Shown here: one piece after another, positions 52,066 to 61,876 of the stretch
How the letters are laid out: each line of letters begins with the position of its first letter
Position numbering within the stretch: the stretch's first letter is position 1
Source of the DNA: Kitasatospora acidiphila
GTDB taxonomy: Bacteria; Actinomycetota; Actinomycetes; Streptomycetales; Streptomycetaceae
Length of the DNA stretch: 64,000 nt
Assembly (NCBI RefSeq): GCF_006636205.1
Contig: NZ_VIGB01000003.1
Span: 3,958,501 to 4,022,500, forward strand
Direction of reading: 5' to 3'
Made by a program: the position numbers and the translations under genes
The notes under the pieces: model-generated
What the model was told of the DNA's origin: nothing
Database searches by the model: none
Seen by the model: only the letters and a program-made list of their open reading frames with translations

Positions 52066-52164
52066 CAGAAATCACTGCTCCTGATCTGGGTCCGGCGGGC
52101 CCCGTCGCCCACCGACCATCGAATCTACCCTCGGCTGCCGACGGTTCGGTCCCGGGGCCGGACG

Positions 52165-52677
52165 TCAGCCCCGGTCATCGTCGTCGTCATCGTCATCGCC
52201 GCTGGTCAGCACCGGTGAGCCGTGGTGCGACCAGAGCCGCCAGCCGTCCGGGGTGCGGCGGAACAGGTTGGTGGCGACCACCTTGCCGCCGACCAGCGGG
52301 CCCAGCTCCCCCTCCTCCTCGGCCTCGCCGCCGGACAGGATGTTCTCGGTGCAGGTGACCAGCGCCACATCGCCCTGCACCTCGACCTCGACATCGGTCA
52401 GGAAGAACTGGATGTACTCCGTGTTCATCATGATCAGGAGGTAGGAGCGGGTCACCTGGGCCCGGCCGCGCAGCACCGGCCAGCCGGGGTGCACGCAGAC
52501 CACGCCGCCCTTGTCGTCGGCGTCGGCGGCGGAGAGCCAGACGTCCTCCAGCGCCTCCAGGTCGTTGTTCTCCAGCGACTCGTACAGCCGCTGGTTCGCG
52601 GCCAGCACCGCCTCGCGGTCGGCCTCCAGGGCCGCCGTCTTGCCGTTGTTGCCGTTGCCCAGCGAGTCACCGGTCAC
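52165..52677 (-). CDS. NTF2/SnoaL-like protein with poly-Asp tail
   Basis: About 170 residues with an NTF2-like fold: VLAANQRLYESLENNDLEALEDVW, VCVHPGWPVLRGRAQVTRSY, and RTPDGWRLWSHHGSPVL. No enzymatic residues can be fixed. The C-terminus ends in a run of eight Asp. It lies between folP and folB in streptomycete folate clusters, but its link to folate is unknown. GTG 52677 is chosen over GTG 52689 because a GGAAGG site is better spaced. Confidence 0.75.
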   Translation of the reverse strand: MTGDSLGNGNNGKTAALEADREAVLAANQRLYESLENNDLEALEDVWLSAADADDKGGVVCVHPGWPVLRGRAQVTRSYLLIMMNTEYIQFFLTDVEVEVQGDVALVTCTENILSGGEAEEEGELGPLVGGKVVATNLFRRTPDGWRLWSHHGSPVLTSGDDDDDDDDRG

Positions 52678-52708
52678 GCCACCACCCACCTTCCGTCCGC
52701 CCGTCTGC

Positions 52709-53563
52709 TCAGCTCGGCCCGGCGGCGCGCCAGGCGGCGACCACCCGGACGGCGTCCGCGGTGCCCGCCACGTCGTGCACCCGCACCGCCCAGGCCCCCG
52801 CTCGGGCCGACAGCACCGAGATCGCCGCGGTCGCGTCGTCGCGCCGGCGGGGTGGACGCAGCTCGCCGGTTTGCGGGTCGGCGAGCAGCGTACCCAGGAA
52901 CCGCTTGCGCGATGCGGCCACCAGTACCGGGTGGCCCAAGGCGGTCAGCGCGTCCAAACCTCCCAGCAGCGCCCAGTTGTGCTCGGCAGTCTTCGCGAAA
53001 CCGAGCCCCGGGTCCAGGATCAGCTGCTCCGCCTTGACCCCGGCCGCGAGCAGCGCCTCCATCCGGGCGGTCAGCTCGGCGACCACATCGGCCACCACGT
53101 CGCCGTAGACGGCCCGCTGCTCCATGTCGGCCGACTGGCCGCGCCAGTGCATCACCACGAACGGAGCCCCGCTGTCGGCCACCACCTGGGCCATCGCCGG
53201 GTCGGCCAGCCCGCCGGAGACGTCGTTGACCAGCACCGCACCGGCCGCCAGCGACTGCTCGGCCACCGCGGCGCGCATGGTGTCCACCGAGACCAGAACC
53301 CCGGCGCCGGCCAGCTCGCGCACCACCGGGATCACCCGGCGCAGCTCCTCCTCCTCGGTGACCCGCTGGGAGCCCGGCCGGGTCGACTCGCCGCCCACGT
53401 CCACCAGGTCGGCGCCGCGGGCCACCAGGTCGAGGCCGTGCGCCACCGCCTTGTGCGGATCCAGCCAGCGGCCGCCGTCCGAGAAGGAGTCGGGGGTCAC
53501 ATTGACGACCCCCATCACGGCACAGCGATCAAAAACCGGCAAACCGGGCAACGGGTTGTTCAT
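52709..53563 (-). CDS. folP: dihydropteroate synthase
   Basis: A 284-residue TIM-barrel enzyme joining p-aminobenzoate to the pterin; the sulfonamide target. It has GVVNVTPDSFSDGGRW (pterin/pyrophosphate loop 1), DVGGESTRPGS (loop 2), VSVDTMRA and VLVAASRKRFLGTLL. ATG 53563 is favoured over an upstream in-frame start at 53584. Convergence of motifs and the neighbours folB and folK make the call secure. Confidence 0.95.
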   Translation of the reverse strand: MNNPLPGLPVFDRCAVMGVVNVTPDSFSDGGRWLDPHKAVAHGLDLVARGADLVDVGGESTRPGSQRVTEEEELRRVIPVVRELAGAGVLVSVDTMRAAVAEQSLAAGAVLVNDVSGGLADPAMAQVVADSGAPFVVMHWRGQSADMEQRAVYGDVVADVVAELTARMEALLAAGVKAEQLILDPGLGFAKTAEHNWALLGGLDALTALGHPVLVAASRKRFLGTLLADPQTGELRPPRRRDDATAAISVLSARAGAWAVRVHDVAGTADAVRVVAAWRAAGPS

Positions 53564-53618
53564 GGGCCCATTATCGGCCCGCAACCCGCTGCCCGGTCTG
53601 TCAGTCTGCCGGTGCGGC

Positions 53619-55466
53619 TCAGGCGGCCGGGGCGATCGAGCCCGACTGCTCGGCCGACGCCGGCATCAGCCCCTGGCGCTGCTTCTTGCGGCCGAACCGC
53701 GGCATGCCCAGGGTGATGAACGCCTCCGCCTGCATCGCCGCGAAGCCGATCCGCGGCAGGTCCCGGGTGTTCGGGTAGACCAGGAACCGCGGCTCCCACT
53801 CCGGCTGGAACTTGGCGTTGAACTTGTACAGCGACTCGATCTGGAACCAGCGGGAGAGGAAGACCAGCAGCCCGCGCCAGGCCCGCAGCACCGGCCCGGC
53901 CCCGATCCGCTCACCGCGGGCCAGCGCCGACCGGAACATCGCGAAGTTCAGCGAGACCCGGCGGATGCCCATCGCGGGCACCGCCTCCAGGGCCGCGACG
54001 ATCAGCAGCTCGTTGAGGCCGGGGTCGGCCGCCCGGTCGCGGCGCATCAGCTCCAGCGAGATGCCGTCCTCGCCCCAGGGCACGAAGTGCAGCACGGCCT
54101 TGAGGTCGTCCGCGTTCGGGTCCTCGCCCTCGCCGGGCGCCTTGTGGGCGGTGACCACCACGCAGTCGTCGTCGCCGGGGTCGCCGAACCGGCCGAGCGC
54201 CATCGAGAAGCCGCGCTCGGTGTCGGTGCCCCGCCAGCGGGCGGCGGCATCGGCGATCCGCAGCTTCTCCTCCAGGCTCAGGTCGCCGACCCGGCGCACC
54301 TGGCAGGAGTAGCCGTTGCGCTCGATCCGCTTGACCATCTGGCGGACGTTGCGCATCGCCCGGCCGGCCAGCGAGAAGGTGCTGGTGTCCACGATCGCCT
54401 CGTCGCCCAGCTCCAGCGCGTCCAGGTGGGCCTCGCGGGTCCAGACCTCGCCGCCGGTCTCGCTGCAGCCCATCACGGCCGGCACCCAGGCGTGCTCCCG
54501 GGCCTGCGCCATGAAGGTCTTGATCGCGCCGGGCCAGGCCTCGACGTCGCCCACCGGGTCGCCGGAGGCCAGCATCACGCCGGAGACCACCCGGTAGGAG
54601 ATGGCTGCCTTGCCGGTCGGCGAGAACAGCACGCTCTTGTCCCGGCGCAGCGCGAAGTAGCCCAGCGAGTCGCGCTTGCCGTGCCGGTCCAGCAGGGCGC
54701 GGACCTTGGCCTCGTCGTCGGCGGTGAGCTCCGGCTCCGGCTTGCCCGGGCGCAGCAGCAGGTAGGCGGTGGAGAAGGCGGTCAGCAGGCCGAGGCCGGC
54801 CAGCGAGTAGCCGACCACGTCGCCGATCCGGTCCGGGTGGTAGCGGACCGGGCCGTCCAGGCCGAACAGCCCCCAGACCGTCTCCCGGATCCGGGCCATC
54901 AGGCTCGGGTGCCCCATCTCGCGGGCCGAGTGCGAGTTGACGATCAAGAAGCCCAGACCGAGGCTGATCGCACCCATCACCACGAAGTTCAGCAGCGCCC
55001 GCCAGCGGGTGCGCGGGTCCGCCTTGGCGTAGAACTCGCGGCGGTGCACCAGCATCACCGCGGCGAGCACCAGCGAGACCACGGCCGGGCCGATCTGGTG
55101 CCAGCGCACGATGTGCAGCGCCGCGCCGACCGGCAGCAGCACGCAGACCATCCGCCAGGCCCGGCGCTTGCGGCGGCGCAGGGCGTGCGCCAGCAGCACC
55201 AGCAGCAGGCCGATCACCAGGGTGCCGGCGGTGGCGATGGTCGTGGTGGTGCCGGGCAGCTCGCCGGCCCAGGTGTGCACCCGGGTGTGGCGCAGCCGCG
55301 GGAAGACGCCGCTGGCGATGTCCACCAGACCGATCAGCAGGGTGGCGTAGCCGACCACACCGGGCAGCCAGGCACGCGGTACGGCGGCGGCTTGGGTACG
55401 CAGCGTCTGCAGCCCCCTGCGGCGGGGCTGCTCCTGGGACGACTCAGCGGACACGGGAACGCTCAT
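53619..55466 (-). CDS. phosphatidylglycerol lysyltransferase-like protein
   Basis: A 615-residue protein. The N-terminal half has about six membrane helices (residues 30-240); the cytoplasmic C-terminal half is a DUF2156 (MprF/LPG synthase) double-GNAT domain with FALRRDKSVLFSPTGKAAI, ASGDPVGD, GISLELMRRD and NELLIVAALE. MprF proteins move Lys or Ala from tRNA to phosphatidylglycerol, lowering the membrane charge. It lacks a LysS-like domain, unlike mycobacterial LysX. The amino acid is not deducible. Confidence 0.85.
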   Translation of the reverse strand: MSVPVSAESSQEQPRRRGLQTLRTQAAAVPRAWLPGVVGYATLLIGLVDIASGVFPRLRHTRVHTWAGELPGTTTTIATAGTLVIGLLLVLLAHALRRRKRRAWRMVCVLLPVGAALHIVRWHQIGPAVVSLVLAAVMLVHRREFYAKADPRTRWRALLNFVVMGAISLGLGFLIVNSHSAREMGHPSLMARIRETVWGLFGLDGPVRYHPDRIGDVVGYSLAGLGLLTAFSTAYLLLRPGKPEPELTADDEAKVRALLDRHGKRDSLGYFALRRDKSVLFSPTGKAAISYRVVSGVMLASGDPVGDVEAWPGAIKTFMAQAREHAWVPAVMGCSETGGEVWTREAHLDALELGDEAIVDTSTFSLAGRAMRNVRQMVKRIERNGYSCQVRRVGDLSLEEKLRIADAAARWRGTDTERGFSMALGRFGDPGDDDCVVVTAHKAPGEGEDPNADDLKAVLHFVPWGEDGISLELMRRDRAADPGLNELLIVAALEAVPAMGIRRVSLNFAMFRSALARGERIGAGPVLRAWRGLLVFLSRWFQIESLYKFNAKFQPEWEPRFLVYPNTRDLPRIGFAAMQAEAFITLGMPRFGRKKQRQGLMPASAEQSGSIAPAA

Positions 55467-55835
55467 GGAAGTTCAGAGTAGAGGCTGTGCGCGGGTGGCC
55501 GATCACCCCGAGGGGTGAGCCGGGAGGGACCTTCATCCTTTTTTCCCAATCCAGACCAAGAGACCGTCAAGAGCGAGTAATGGGTGGCTCACCTGCACCG
55601 AGGCGTCCCGTCTCCGGAACGCGGCCGGCCCCCCTGCGAGTGGCGACGCCGAAGTCTAGAGCTTTGGTTCCTGTGGGTGAAGCCGGGCACCTACCAACGG
55701 TTCGACCGTGCCGCAACCGGTGCCGCGCACGTTGCCCCTGTGGCACCGCGGCTCGGGTGGCCCGCCCCGAGCGACCCGGGGATGATTGGGCAGCAGTGCC
55801 CACCACCATGCTGACGGACCACCAGGGGGTCTGGG
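55467..55835. other. divergent intergenic region
   Basis: 369 bases with no supported gene. It includes a CACCCC/GGGGTG hairpin near 55504-55517 and an unusually AT-rich TCCTTTTTTCCCAAT tract (about 55537-55552), a likely promoter area for one of the two divergent genes. Short frames here lack good coding structure. Confidence 0.4.
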
Positions 55836-57014
55836 ATGCAGCTGACCAGCACCGCGCTGGTGTACCTCGCCACGGCCGTCGCCGTGCTCGCGACCGTCGC
55901 CACCGTGTGGCTCTGGCCCCGGCTGGCCGGGGGCCGTCCATGGCAACTCCTGGGCCGCATCGGTCTGTTGATCTTCACTCAGCTGGCGGCACTGGCGGTC
56001 GCCGGGCTGACGCTCAACAACTCCTACGGCTTCTACACCTCTTGGGGCGACCTGCTGCAGTCCGACACCAGGCCGCTGACCCTGGCCCAGTCGGGCGGCG
56101 GACGGTCGGGGCCGCCGTCCGGCGACACCCTGGTGCGGCCCACCGACGAGGGCGGTCTCGGCACGGTGACCGACCTGCCGCAGGGGCCGCCGGAACAGGT
56201 CGGCCGGGTGGAGTCGATCCGGGTGACCGGAAAGACCAGCGGACTCTCCGACCAGATGTTCATCTATCTGCCACCCGAATACTTCAATCCCCGGTACTCC
56301 CGACAGCGTTTCCCGGTGCTGCTCGCCCTGGCCGGCTACCCCGGCGGGGCGCTGCACCTGCTGACCGAGCTGCACACCCCGCAGCGCGTCTCGGAGCTGC
56401 AGCGCACCGGGCGGATGGCGCCCACGGTGGTGGTGCTGGCCCGGCCCACGGTGGCCGCCCCGCGCAACACCGAGTGCGTGGACGTGCCCGGCGGCCCGGC
56501 CACCGAGACCTGGTTCGCCAAGGACCTGCCGGCCGCGCTGCGCTCCGCCTACCGGGTGAGCCGGTCGCCGCAGTCCTGGGGCGTGCTGGGGTACTCCACC
56601 GGCGGGAGTTGCGCGCTGCGGCTGGCACTGCGCGACCCCGGCTCCTACGGCAGCGCGGCCGCCCTGCACGCCGACTACCAGGTGGCCGGCGACTGGGCGA
56701 CCGGGGACCTGTTCGGCGGCAGCCAGCAGCTGGCGCAGGGCTACGACCTGGCGTGGCGGCTGCAGCACCTGCCGGTGCCCGCCTCCTCGCTGCTGATCGT
56801 CAGCACCAGGACCGAGGACGACTACCCGGCCACCCAGCAGTTCCTGGCCACCGCCGCGACGGTGACCAAGGCCCATCCGGAGCTCCGGGTGGACTCGCTC
56901 TTCCTGCCCGACGGCGGGCACAGCTTCGACACCTGGCGGCGCGAGCTGCCGGCGGCGCTGGAGTGGCTCAGCGACCGGCTGGCACCCCCGCCGGACCGGG
57001 AGCCGGCAAGCTGA
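55836..57014 (+). CDS. membrane-anchored esterase-fold hydrolase
   Basis: A 392-residue protein. Two N-terminal membrane helices (residues 5-27 and 38-62) are followed by an extracytoplasmic alpha/beta hydrolase of the esterase D/mycolyltransferase family: QMFIYLPPEYFNPRYSRQ, the nucleophile elbow GYSTGGSCAL (about residue 253), and a C-terminal His in DGGHSFDTWR. The Ser, an acidic residue and His give a plausible triad. Substrate unknown. Confidence 0.8.
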   Translation: MQLTSTALVYLATAVAVLATVATVWLWPRLAGGRPWQLLGRIGLLIFTQLAALAVAGLTLNNSYGFYTSWGDLLQSDTRPLTLAQSGGGRSGPPSGDTLVRPTDEGGLGTVTDLPQGPPEQVGRVESIRVTGKTSGLSDQMFIYLPPEYFNPRYSRQRFPVLLALAGYPGGALHLLTELHTPQRVSELQRTGRMAPTVVVLARPTVAAPRNTECVDVPGGPATETWFAKDLPAALRSAYRVSRSPQSWGVLGYSTGGSCALRLALRDPGSYGSAAALHADYQVAGDWATGDLFGGSQQLAQGYDLAWRLQHLPVPASSLLIVSTRTEDDYPATQQFLATAATVTKAHPELRVDSLFLPDGGHSFDTWRRELPAALEWLSDRLAPPPDREPAS

Positions 57015-57071
57015 GCGCCCCTGACCCGCGGTCAGGGGCGCTCAACGGGGCTCACCAGGACCCAGGCGGGC

Positions 57072-57677
57072 TCAGCGGCTCATGATGAGGCTCATCGCCT
57101 CGGCGCGGGTGGCGGGGTCGCGCAGCTGGCCGCGGACGGCCGAGGTGATGGTCTTGGCGCCGGGCTTGCGGATCCCGCGCATCGACATGCACATGTGCTC
57201 GCACTCGATCACCACGATCGCCCCGCGCGGCTCCAGGATCCGCATCAGCGAGTCGGCGACCTGGCTGGTCAGGCGCTCCTGCACCTGGGGGCGGCGGGCG
57301 TAGACGTCGACCAGCCGGGCCAGCTTGGAAAGGCCGGTGATCTTGCCGCTGACGGACGGGATGTAGCCCACGTGCGCGACGCCCTGGAACGGCACCAGGT
57401 GGTGCTCGCAGGTGGAGAACACCTCGATGTCCTTGACCAGCACCATCTCGTCGTGGCCGAGGTCGAAGGTGGTGGTCAGCACGTCCTCCGGCTCCTGCCA
57501 CAGGCCCGCGAATATCTCCTTGTAGGCGCGCGCCACCCGAGCGGGCGTGTCCAGCAGACCCTCGCGGTCCGGGTCCTCACCGACGGCGATCAGAAGCTCT
57601 CGAACGGCGTTCTCGGCCCGCTTCTGGTCGAAGGTACCGATGCCGGACTGTCCGTCGAGCGTCACCGGATCGATCAT
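57072..57677 (-). CDS. folE: GTP cyclohydrolase I
   Basis: A 201-residue enzyme making 7,8-dihydroneopterin triphosphate, the first step of folate synthesis. It has the zinc/catalytic CEHHLVPF (about residue 90), VGYIPSVSGKITGLSKLAR, RPQVQERLTSQ and ECEHMCMSMRG. ATG 57677 fits; a strong hairpin upstream separates it from ftsH. It converges on the esterase gene. Confidence 0.96.
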   Translation of the reverse strand: MIDPVTLDGQSGIGTFDQKRAENAVRELLIAVGEDPDREGLLDTPARVARAYKEIFAGLWQEPEDVLTTTFDLGHDEMVLVKDIEVFSTCEHHLVPFQGVAHVGYIPSVSGKITGLSKLARLVDVYARRPQVQERLTSQVADSLMRILEPRGAIVVIECEHMCMSMRGIRKPGAKTITSAVRGQLRDPATRAEAMSLIMSR

Positions 57678-57720
57678 GCGAGCCTCGCAAACTAGCTGGG
57701 TGAAGGGTCTGAACAGCACA

Positions 57721-57762
57721 GATGCCGCGCCTCAAGGGTACAAACCCTTCAGGCGCGGCATC
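57721..57762 (-). terminator. terminator after ftsH
   Basis: A 19-bp stem (GATGCCGCGCCTCAAGGGT arm) with one internal mismatch and an ACAA loop lies 42 bases past the ftsH stop and upstream of folE. Confidence 0.8.
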
Positions 57763-57803
57763 CATTCCGCTGTTCAACTGCCGCGCGCAAGGCGCCGGCG
57801 GCC

Positions 57804-59834
57804 TCAGTTCTCGGTGGTCTCGCCGGTCACCGGAGGCAGCTTGACGATGTCCACCGGACCGGCACCGGCCGCACCGTTGCTGAGCGCCAGCTCCTTGGGC
57901 GACTGCACCGGCGGGCGGGTGGACGGGGTGCGGCGGGCCGACCCGGTCCAGGCCGGACGGGCCGGGCGCTTGACGATCGGGGCGAAGATCTCGGCCAGCT
58001 GCTCCTTGTTCAGGGTCTCCTTCTCCAGGAGCTCCAGGACCAGGTTGTCGAGCACGTCCCGGTTCTCGACCAGGATCTCCCAGGCCTCGTTGTGGGCGTT
58101 CTCGATCAGCTTCTTGACCTCTTCGTCCACCAGCCCGGCGACCTCCTCGGAGTAGTCGCGCTGGTGGCCCATCTCGCGGCCGAGGAACGGCTCGGAGTTG
58201 TCGGTGCCGAACTTGATCGCGCCGAGCCGCTCGGTCATGCCGAACTGGGTGACCATCGCGCGGGCCGTGCTGGTGGCCTTGTCGATGTCGTCGGCGGCAC
58301 CCGTGGTCGGGTCGTGGAAGACCAGCTCCTCGGCCGCCCGGCCGCCCATCATGTAGGCGAGGCGGTCGAGCATCTCGTTGCGGGTCTGCGAGTACTTGTC
58401 CTCCTCCGGCAGCACCATGGTGTAACCCAGGGCGCGGCCGCGGGACAGGATGGTGACCTTGTGCACCGGGTCGGAGTTGGGCGAGGCCGCCGCGACCAGG
58501 GCGTGACCGCCCTCGTGGTACGCGGTGATCTTCTTCTCCTTCTCCGACATGATCCGGGTGCGCTTCTGCGGGCCGGCCACCACGCGGTCGATCGCCTCGT
58601 CCAGCATGAGGTTGTCGATCAGCTTGCGGTCCGAGCGGGCGGTCAGCAGGGCCGCCTCGTTCAGCACGTTGGACAGGTCGGCACCGGTGAAGCCGGGGGT
58701 CCGCTTGGCGACGGCCGACAGGTCGACGTCCGGCGCGATCGGCTTGCCCTTCTGGTGCACCTTGAGGATGTCCAGGCGGCCCTGCAGGTCGGGGCGCTCC
58801 ACCGCGATCTGGCGGTCGAAGCGGCCCGGGCGCAGCAGCGCCGGGTCCAGGATGTCCGGGCGGTTGGTGGCGGCGATCAGGATCACGCCGCCCTTGACGT
58901 CGAAGCCGTCCATCTCGACCAGCAGCTGGTTGAGGGTCTGCTCGCGCTCGTCGTGGCCGCCGCCGAGGCCGGCGCCGCGGTGCCGGCCGACCGCGTCGAT
59001 CTCGTCGACGAAGATGATCGCCGGCGCGTTCGCCTTGGCCTGCTCGAACAGGTCGCGGACCCGGGAGGCACCGACACCGACGAACATCTCGACGAAGTCC
59101 GAGCCGGAGATCGAGTAGAACGGCACGCCCGCCTCGCCCGCGACAGCACGCGCGAGCAGGGTCTTGCCGGTTCCGGGCGGGCCGTAGAGCAGCACACCCT
59201 TGGGGATCTTGGCGCCGACCGCCTGGAACTTCGACGGTTCCTGCAGGAACTCCTTGATCTCCTGGAGCTCCTCGACCGCCTCATCGGCACCGGCCACGTC
59301 GGAGAAGGTGGTCTTCGGGGTGTCCTTGGTGAGCAGCTTGGCCTTGGACTTGCCGAACTGCATGACCCGAGAGCCGCCACCCTGCATCTGGTTCATCAGG
59401 AACAGGAAGATCAGCACGATGACCACGATCGGCAGCATCGAGACCAGCAGGCTGACGAAGGTGGACTGCTTCTCGGGGCTGATGGTGTAGCCCTGCGGGG
59501 GCATCAGCGAGGCGTTGTTGGACATCTGCTCGGCGATGTCCTTGCCCTGGTCGCCGATGTACGAGGCCTGGAACTTGGTGCCCGACGGGACCTTGCCGTT
59601 GCCACCGGCCGGCAGCGCGGTGCCGTCCTTCAGCTCGATCTTGATCGTCTGGGAGTCACCGGTGGTGATCTGCGCCTGCTTGACGTTGCCAGCGTTAATC
59701 GCCTGGACCACCTGGCCGGTGTCCACCGTCTTGTAGCCGTTCGAGTCCGAAACGACGTTCATCAGCACAATGACGGCGACGACTGCCAGGAGGATCCATG
59801 CGATCGGCGCGCGGAAGTATCGCTTGACGTCCAT
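57804..59834 (-). CDS. ftsH: ATP-dependent zinc metalloprotease FtsH
   Basis: A 676-residue membrane protease. Two helices (residues 9-25 and about 120-138) flank an extracytoplasmic domain; the AAA module has Walker A GPPGTGKT, Walker B IIFVDEIDAVG and SRH residues near ATNRPDILDPALLRPGRFDRQ. The protease zinc motif is HEGGH (about residue 420), with the third ligand in the MGGRAAEELVF region. It degrades membrane and regulatory proteins. ATG 59834 (MDVKRYF) is chosen; a GTG 12 codons upstream (59870) is possible. The hpt-tilS neighbourhood is the usual one. Confidence 0.97.
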   Translation of the reverse strand: MDVKRYFRAPIAWILLAVVAVIVLMNVVSDSNGYKTVDTGQVVQAINAGNVKQAQITTGDSQTIKIELKDGTALPAGGNGKVPSGTKFQASYIGDQGKDIAEQMSNNASLMPPQGYTISPEKQSTFVSLLVSMLPIVVIVLIFLFLMNQMQGGGSRVMQFGKSKAKLLTKDTPKTTFSDVAGADEAVEELQEIKEFLQEPSKFQAVGAKIPKGVLLYGPPGTGKTLLARAVAGEAGVPFYSISGSDFVEMFVGVGASRVRDLFEQAKANAPAIIFVDEIDAVGRHRGAGLGGGHDEREQTLNQLLVEMDGFDVKGGVILIAATNRPDILDPALLRPGRFDRQIAVERPDLQGRLDILKVHQKGKPIAPDVDLSAVAKRTPGFTGADLSNVLNEAALLTARSDRKLIDNLMLDEAIDRVVAGPQKRTRIMSEKEKKITAYHEGGHALVAAASPNSDPVHKVTILSRGRALGYTMVLPEEDKYSQTRNEMLDRLAYMMGGRAAEELVFHDPTTGAADDIDKATSTARAMVTQFGMTERLGAIKFGTDNSEPFLGREMGHQRDYSEEVAGLVDEEVKKLIENAHNEAWEILVENRDVLDNLVLELLEKETLNKEQLAEIFAPIVKRPARPAWTGSARRTPSTRPPVQSPKELALSNGAAGAGPVDIVKLPPVTGETTEN

Positions 59835-60107
59835 CCATGCGGGGCGTTGCCGCCCCGTCCCTCCTGCCACTCAAACGGCACCTGGCGGCACTCGGCCGTC
59901 GGCGCTCCTGATGATGTGCGTACGCACCCCGCGCGGCACCGGGTTCGGTCCAGCCGGACCAGTCCAGTACGAAGAGCGGGTAATTTGACCGTACAGCAGT
60001 CGCACCCCGCTCCGGGCGGAGCGCAACGTTACGGTCTATGCAGTTGTCCGTTCGCCGACTCCAACGGGTGGAATCGGTGAGGTGTTCCCTTTCGCGCCGA
60101 TCGGCGC

Positions 60108-60662
60108 TCAGCCGCCGTACACGTGTGGGGCGAGCGTACCGATGAACGGGAGGTTGCGGAGCTTCTCCGCGTAGTCCAACCCGTACCCGACCACGAATTC
60201 GTTGGGGATGTCGAAGCCGACGTACTTGACGTCGATCTCCACCTTGGCCGCGTCCGGCTTGCGCAGCAGGGTGCAGACCTCCAGCGAGGCCGGCCCGCGC
60301 GAGCCCAGGTTGCCCAGCAGCCAGGACAGCGTCAGACCGGAGTCGATGATGTCCTCGACGATCAGCACGTCGCGGCCGGCGATGTCGGTGTCCAGGTCCT
60401 TCAGGATCCGCACCACGCCGGAGGACTTGGTGCCCATGCCGTACGAGGAGACCGCCATCCAGTCCATGGTGACCTTGGAGTGCAGCGTCCGGGCCAGGTC
60501 CGCCATCACCATGACGGCGCCCTTCAGGACACCGACGATCAGCAGGTCCTTCCCCTCGTAATCCCGGTCGATCCGCTCGGCCAGCTCGGCCAGCTTCGCA
60601 TCGATCTCGTCCTTGCTGATGAGCACCTTTGCCAGATCGGCGCCCATGTCCTTTGCGTCCAC
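60108..60662 (-). CDS. hpt: hypoxanthine phosphoribosyltransferase
   Basis: A 184-residue purine salvage enzyme. It has LLIVGVLKGAVMVMADLAR, the PRPP loop VLIVEDIIDSGLTL (about residue 105), and the base-binding VGFDIPNEFVVGYGLDY. GTG 60662 has a GAGGAC site at suitable spacing. It lies between tilS and ftsH on the same strand, the order seen in most actinobacteria. A 14-base palindrome GCGCCGATCGGCGC starts right after the stop and may help termination. Confidence 0.95.
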   Translation of the reverse strand: MDAKDMGADLAKVLISKDEIDAKLAELAERIDRDYEGKDLLIVGVLKGAVMVMADLARTLHSKVTMDWMAVSSYGMGTKSSGVVRILKDLDTDIAGRDVLIVEDIIDSGLTLSWLLGNLGSRGPASLEVCTLLRKPDAAKVEIDVKYVGFDIPNEFVVGYGLDYAEKLRNLPFIGTLAPHVYGG

Positions 60663-60703
60663 CGGGAGTACGTCCTCAAGGGTTCGTGGTCCTGTGCCGG
60701 CGG

Positions 60704-61876
60704 TCAGTCGGTCCGCCGCCGAAACACCAGGTTGCCACACCGGCGGGTGACCTCGATGCCCCCGGGTAGCTGCAGCGGCCCCTGACCGCGCCAGCCGGTG
60801 ACCAGCGAGTCCACGGTTTCCAGGTGCCGGGCGAACAGGTCGCCGGCCGGGGAGCCGGTGCGCAGCGCCACCCGGCGCAGCACCCGGCGGCGCACCGCGG
60901 CCGGCAGCAGACCCAGCTCGGCCACGGAGAGTGAGCTCTGCCCGTCGTGCGGGTCACGGCGGTAGAGGTCCTGCTCGGCACGCTCGGCCCACTGGTCCAG
61001 CGCGTCGGCGTCGTCCCGGAACAGCCGGGCGGTGCGGGCCAGCGCCTCCACCACCCCGGCGCCGAGGTGCTTCTCCAGCACCGGGAGGACCTCGTGGCGC
61101 ACCCGGGAGCGGGTGTAGGCCGGGTCCAGGTTGTGCGGGTCCTCCCAGACCGGGATGGACTGGGCGGCGCAGGCCTGCCGGGTGGCGGCCCGGTCCACGT
61201 CCAGCAGCGGGCGGCGGTAGTGGCCCTTGCGGCCCGGCATGCCGGCCAGCGAGCGGGCGCCGGAACCGCGGGCCAGGCCCAGCAGCACGGTCTCGGCCTG
61301 GTCGTCCCTGGTGTGGCCGAGGAAGACGGCCAGGGCCCGGTGGCGCTCGGCGGCGGCGTCCAGCGCGGCGTACCGGGCCTCCCGGGCGGCGTTCTCCGGC
61401 CCGCCGTGCCGGCCGACCTGCACGGTGACCGCCTCCACCGGGTCGAGGCCGAAGGCGCGCAGCCGCTCGGCGACCTGCCGGGCGCGGTCGGCGCTGCCGT
61501 CCTGCAGACCGTGGTCGACGGTGACCGCGCCGACCCGCAGGCCGAGCTTGGGGGCCTCGAAGGCGGTGGCGCTGGCGAGTGCCATGGAGTCGGCTCCGCC
61601 GCTGACGGCGACCAGCACCAGCGGTGCGTCGGGGGCGGCGGGGGTGCGCGGCAGCCCGGAGGGGTGGCGGCGGGCGTTGCCGATCAGCACGGTGGCGGGA
61701 CTGCCGGCGGCGGGGGCGGTGGGCGGCACGGTGGCGGGCAACCGGCTCTGGGCGGTCTGCCTGTTCACGGCGGGGACGGGGGCGGGGGCGCCGGACGCGA
61801 CGGCCTCGGCCGCCAGGTCCGCCAGGGCGCGGCGGACGGCCAGGCGTATCGCCGCGACCGCGGGGTGTGGGGCCAT
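60704..61876 (-). CDS. tilS: tRNA(Ile)-lysidine synthase
   Basis: A 390-residue PP-loop ATPase that puts lysidine at C34 of tRNA-Ile(CAU). It has the PP-loop SGGADS (about residue 98), VDHGLQDGS, and LGHTRDDQAETVLLGLARG. The C-terminal substrate domain is shorter than in E. coli, as usual in actinobacteria. The N-terminal extension of about 80 residues is Ala/Pro-rich. ATG 61876 has a GAGGAG site. Cotranscription with hpt (41-base gap) is likely. Confidence 0.93.
   Translation of the reverse strand: MAPHPAVAAIRLAVRRALADLAAEAVASGAPAPVPAVNRQTAQSRLPATVPPTAPAAGSPATVLIGNARRHPSGLPRTPAAPDAPLVLVAVSGGADSMALASATAFEAPKLGLRVGAVTVDHGLQDGSADRARQVAERLRAFGLDPVEAVTVQVGRHGGPENAAREARYAALDAAAERHRALAVFLGHTRDDQAETVLLGLARGSGARSLAGMPGRKGHYRRPLLDVDRAATRQACAAQSIPVWEDPHNLDPAYTRSRVRHEVLPVLEKHLGAGVVEALARTARLFRDDADALDQWAERAEQDLYRRDPHDGQSSLSVAELGLLPAAVRRRVLRRVALRTGSPAGDLFARHLETVDSLVTGWRGQGPLQLPGGIEVTRRCGNLVFRRRTD

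Noticed and set aside
55650..55665. Third DasR-like site (AAGTCTAGAGCT)
   Set aside because: Only the central GTCTAGA matches; both flanks differ from the consensus and the position is not near a GlcNAc gene.
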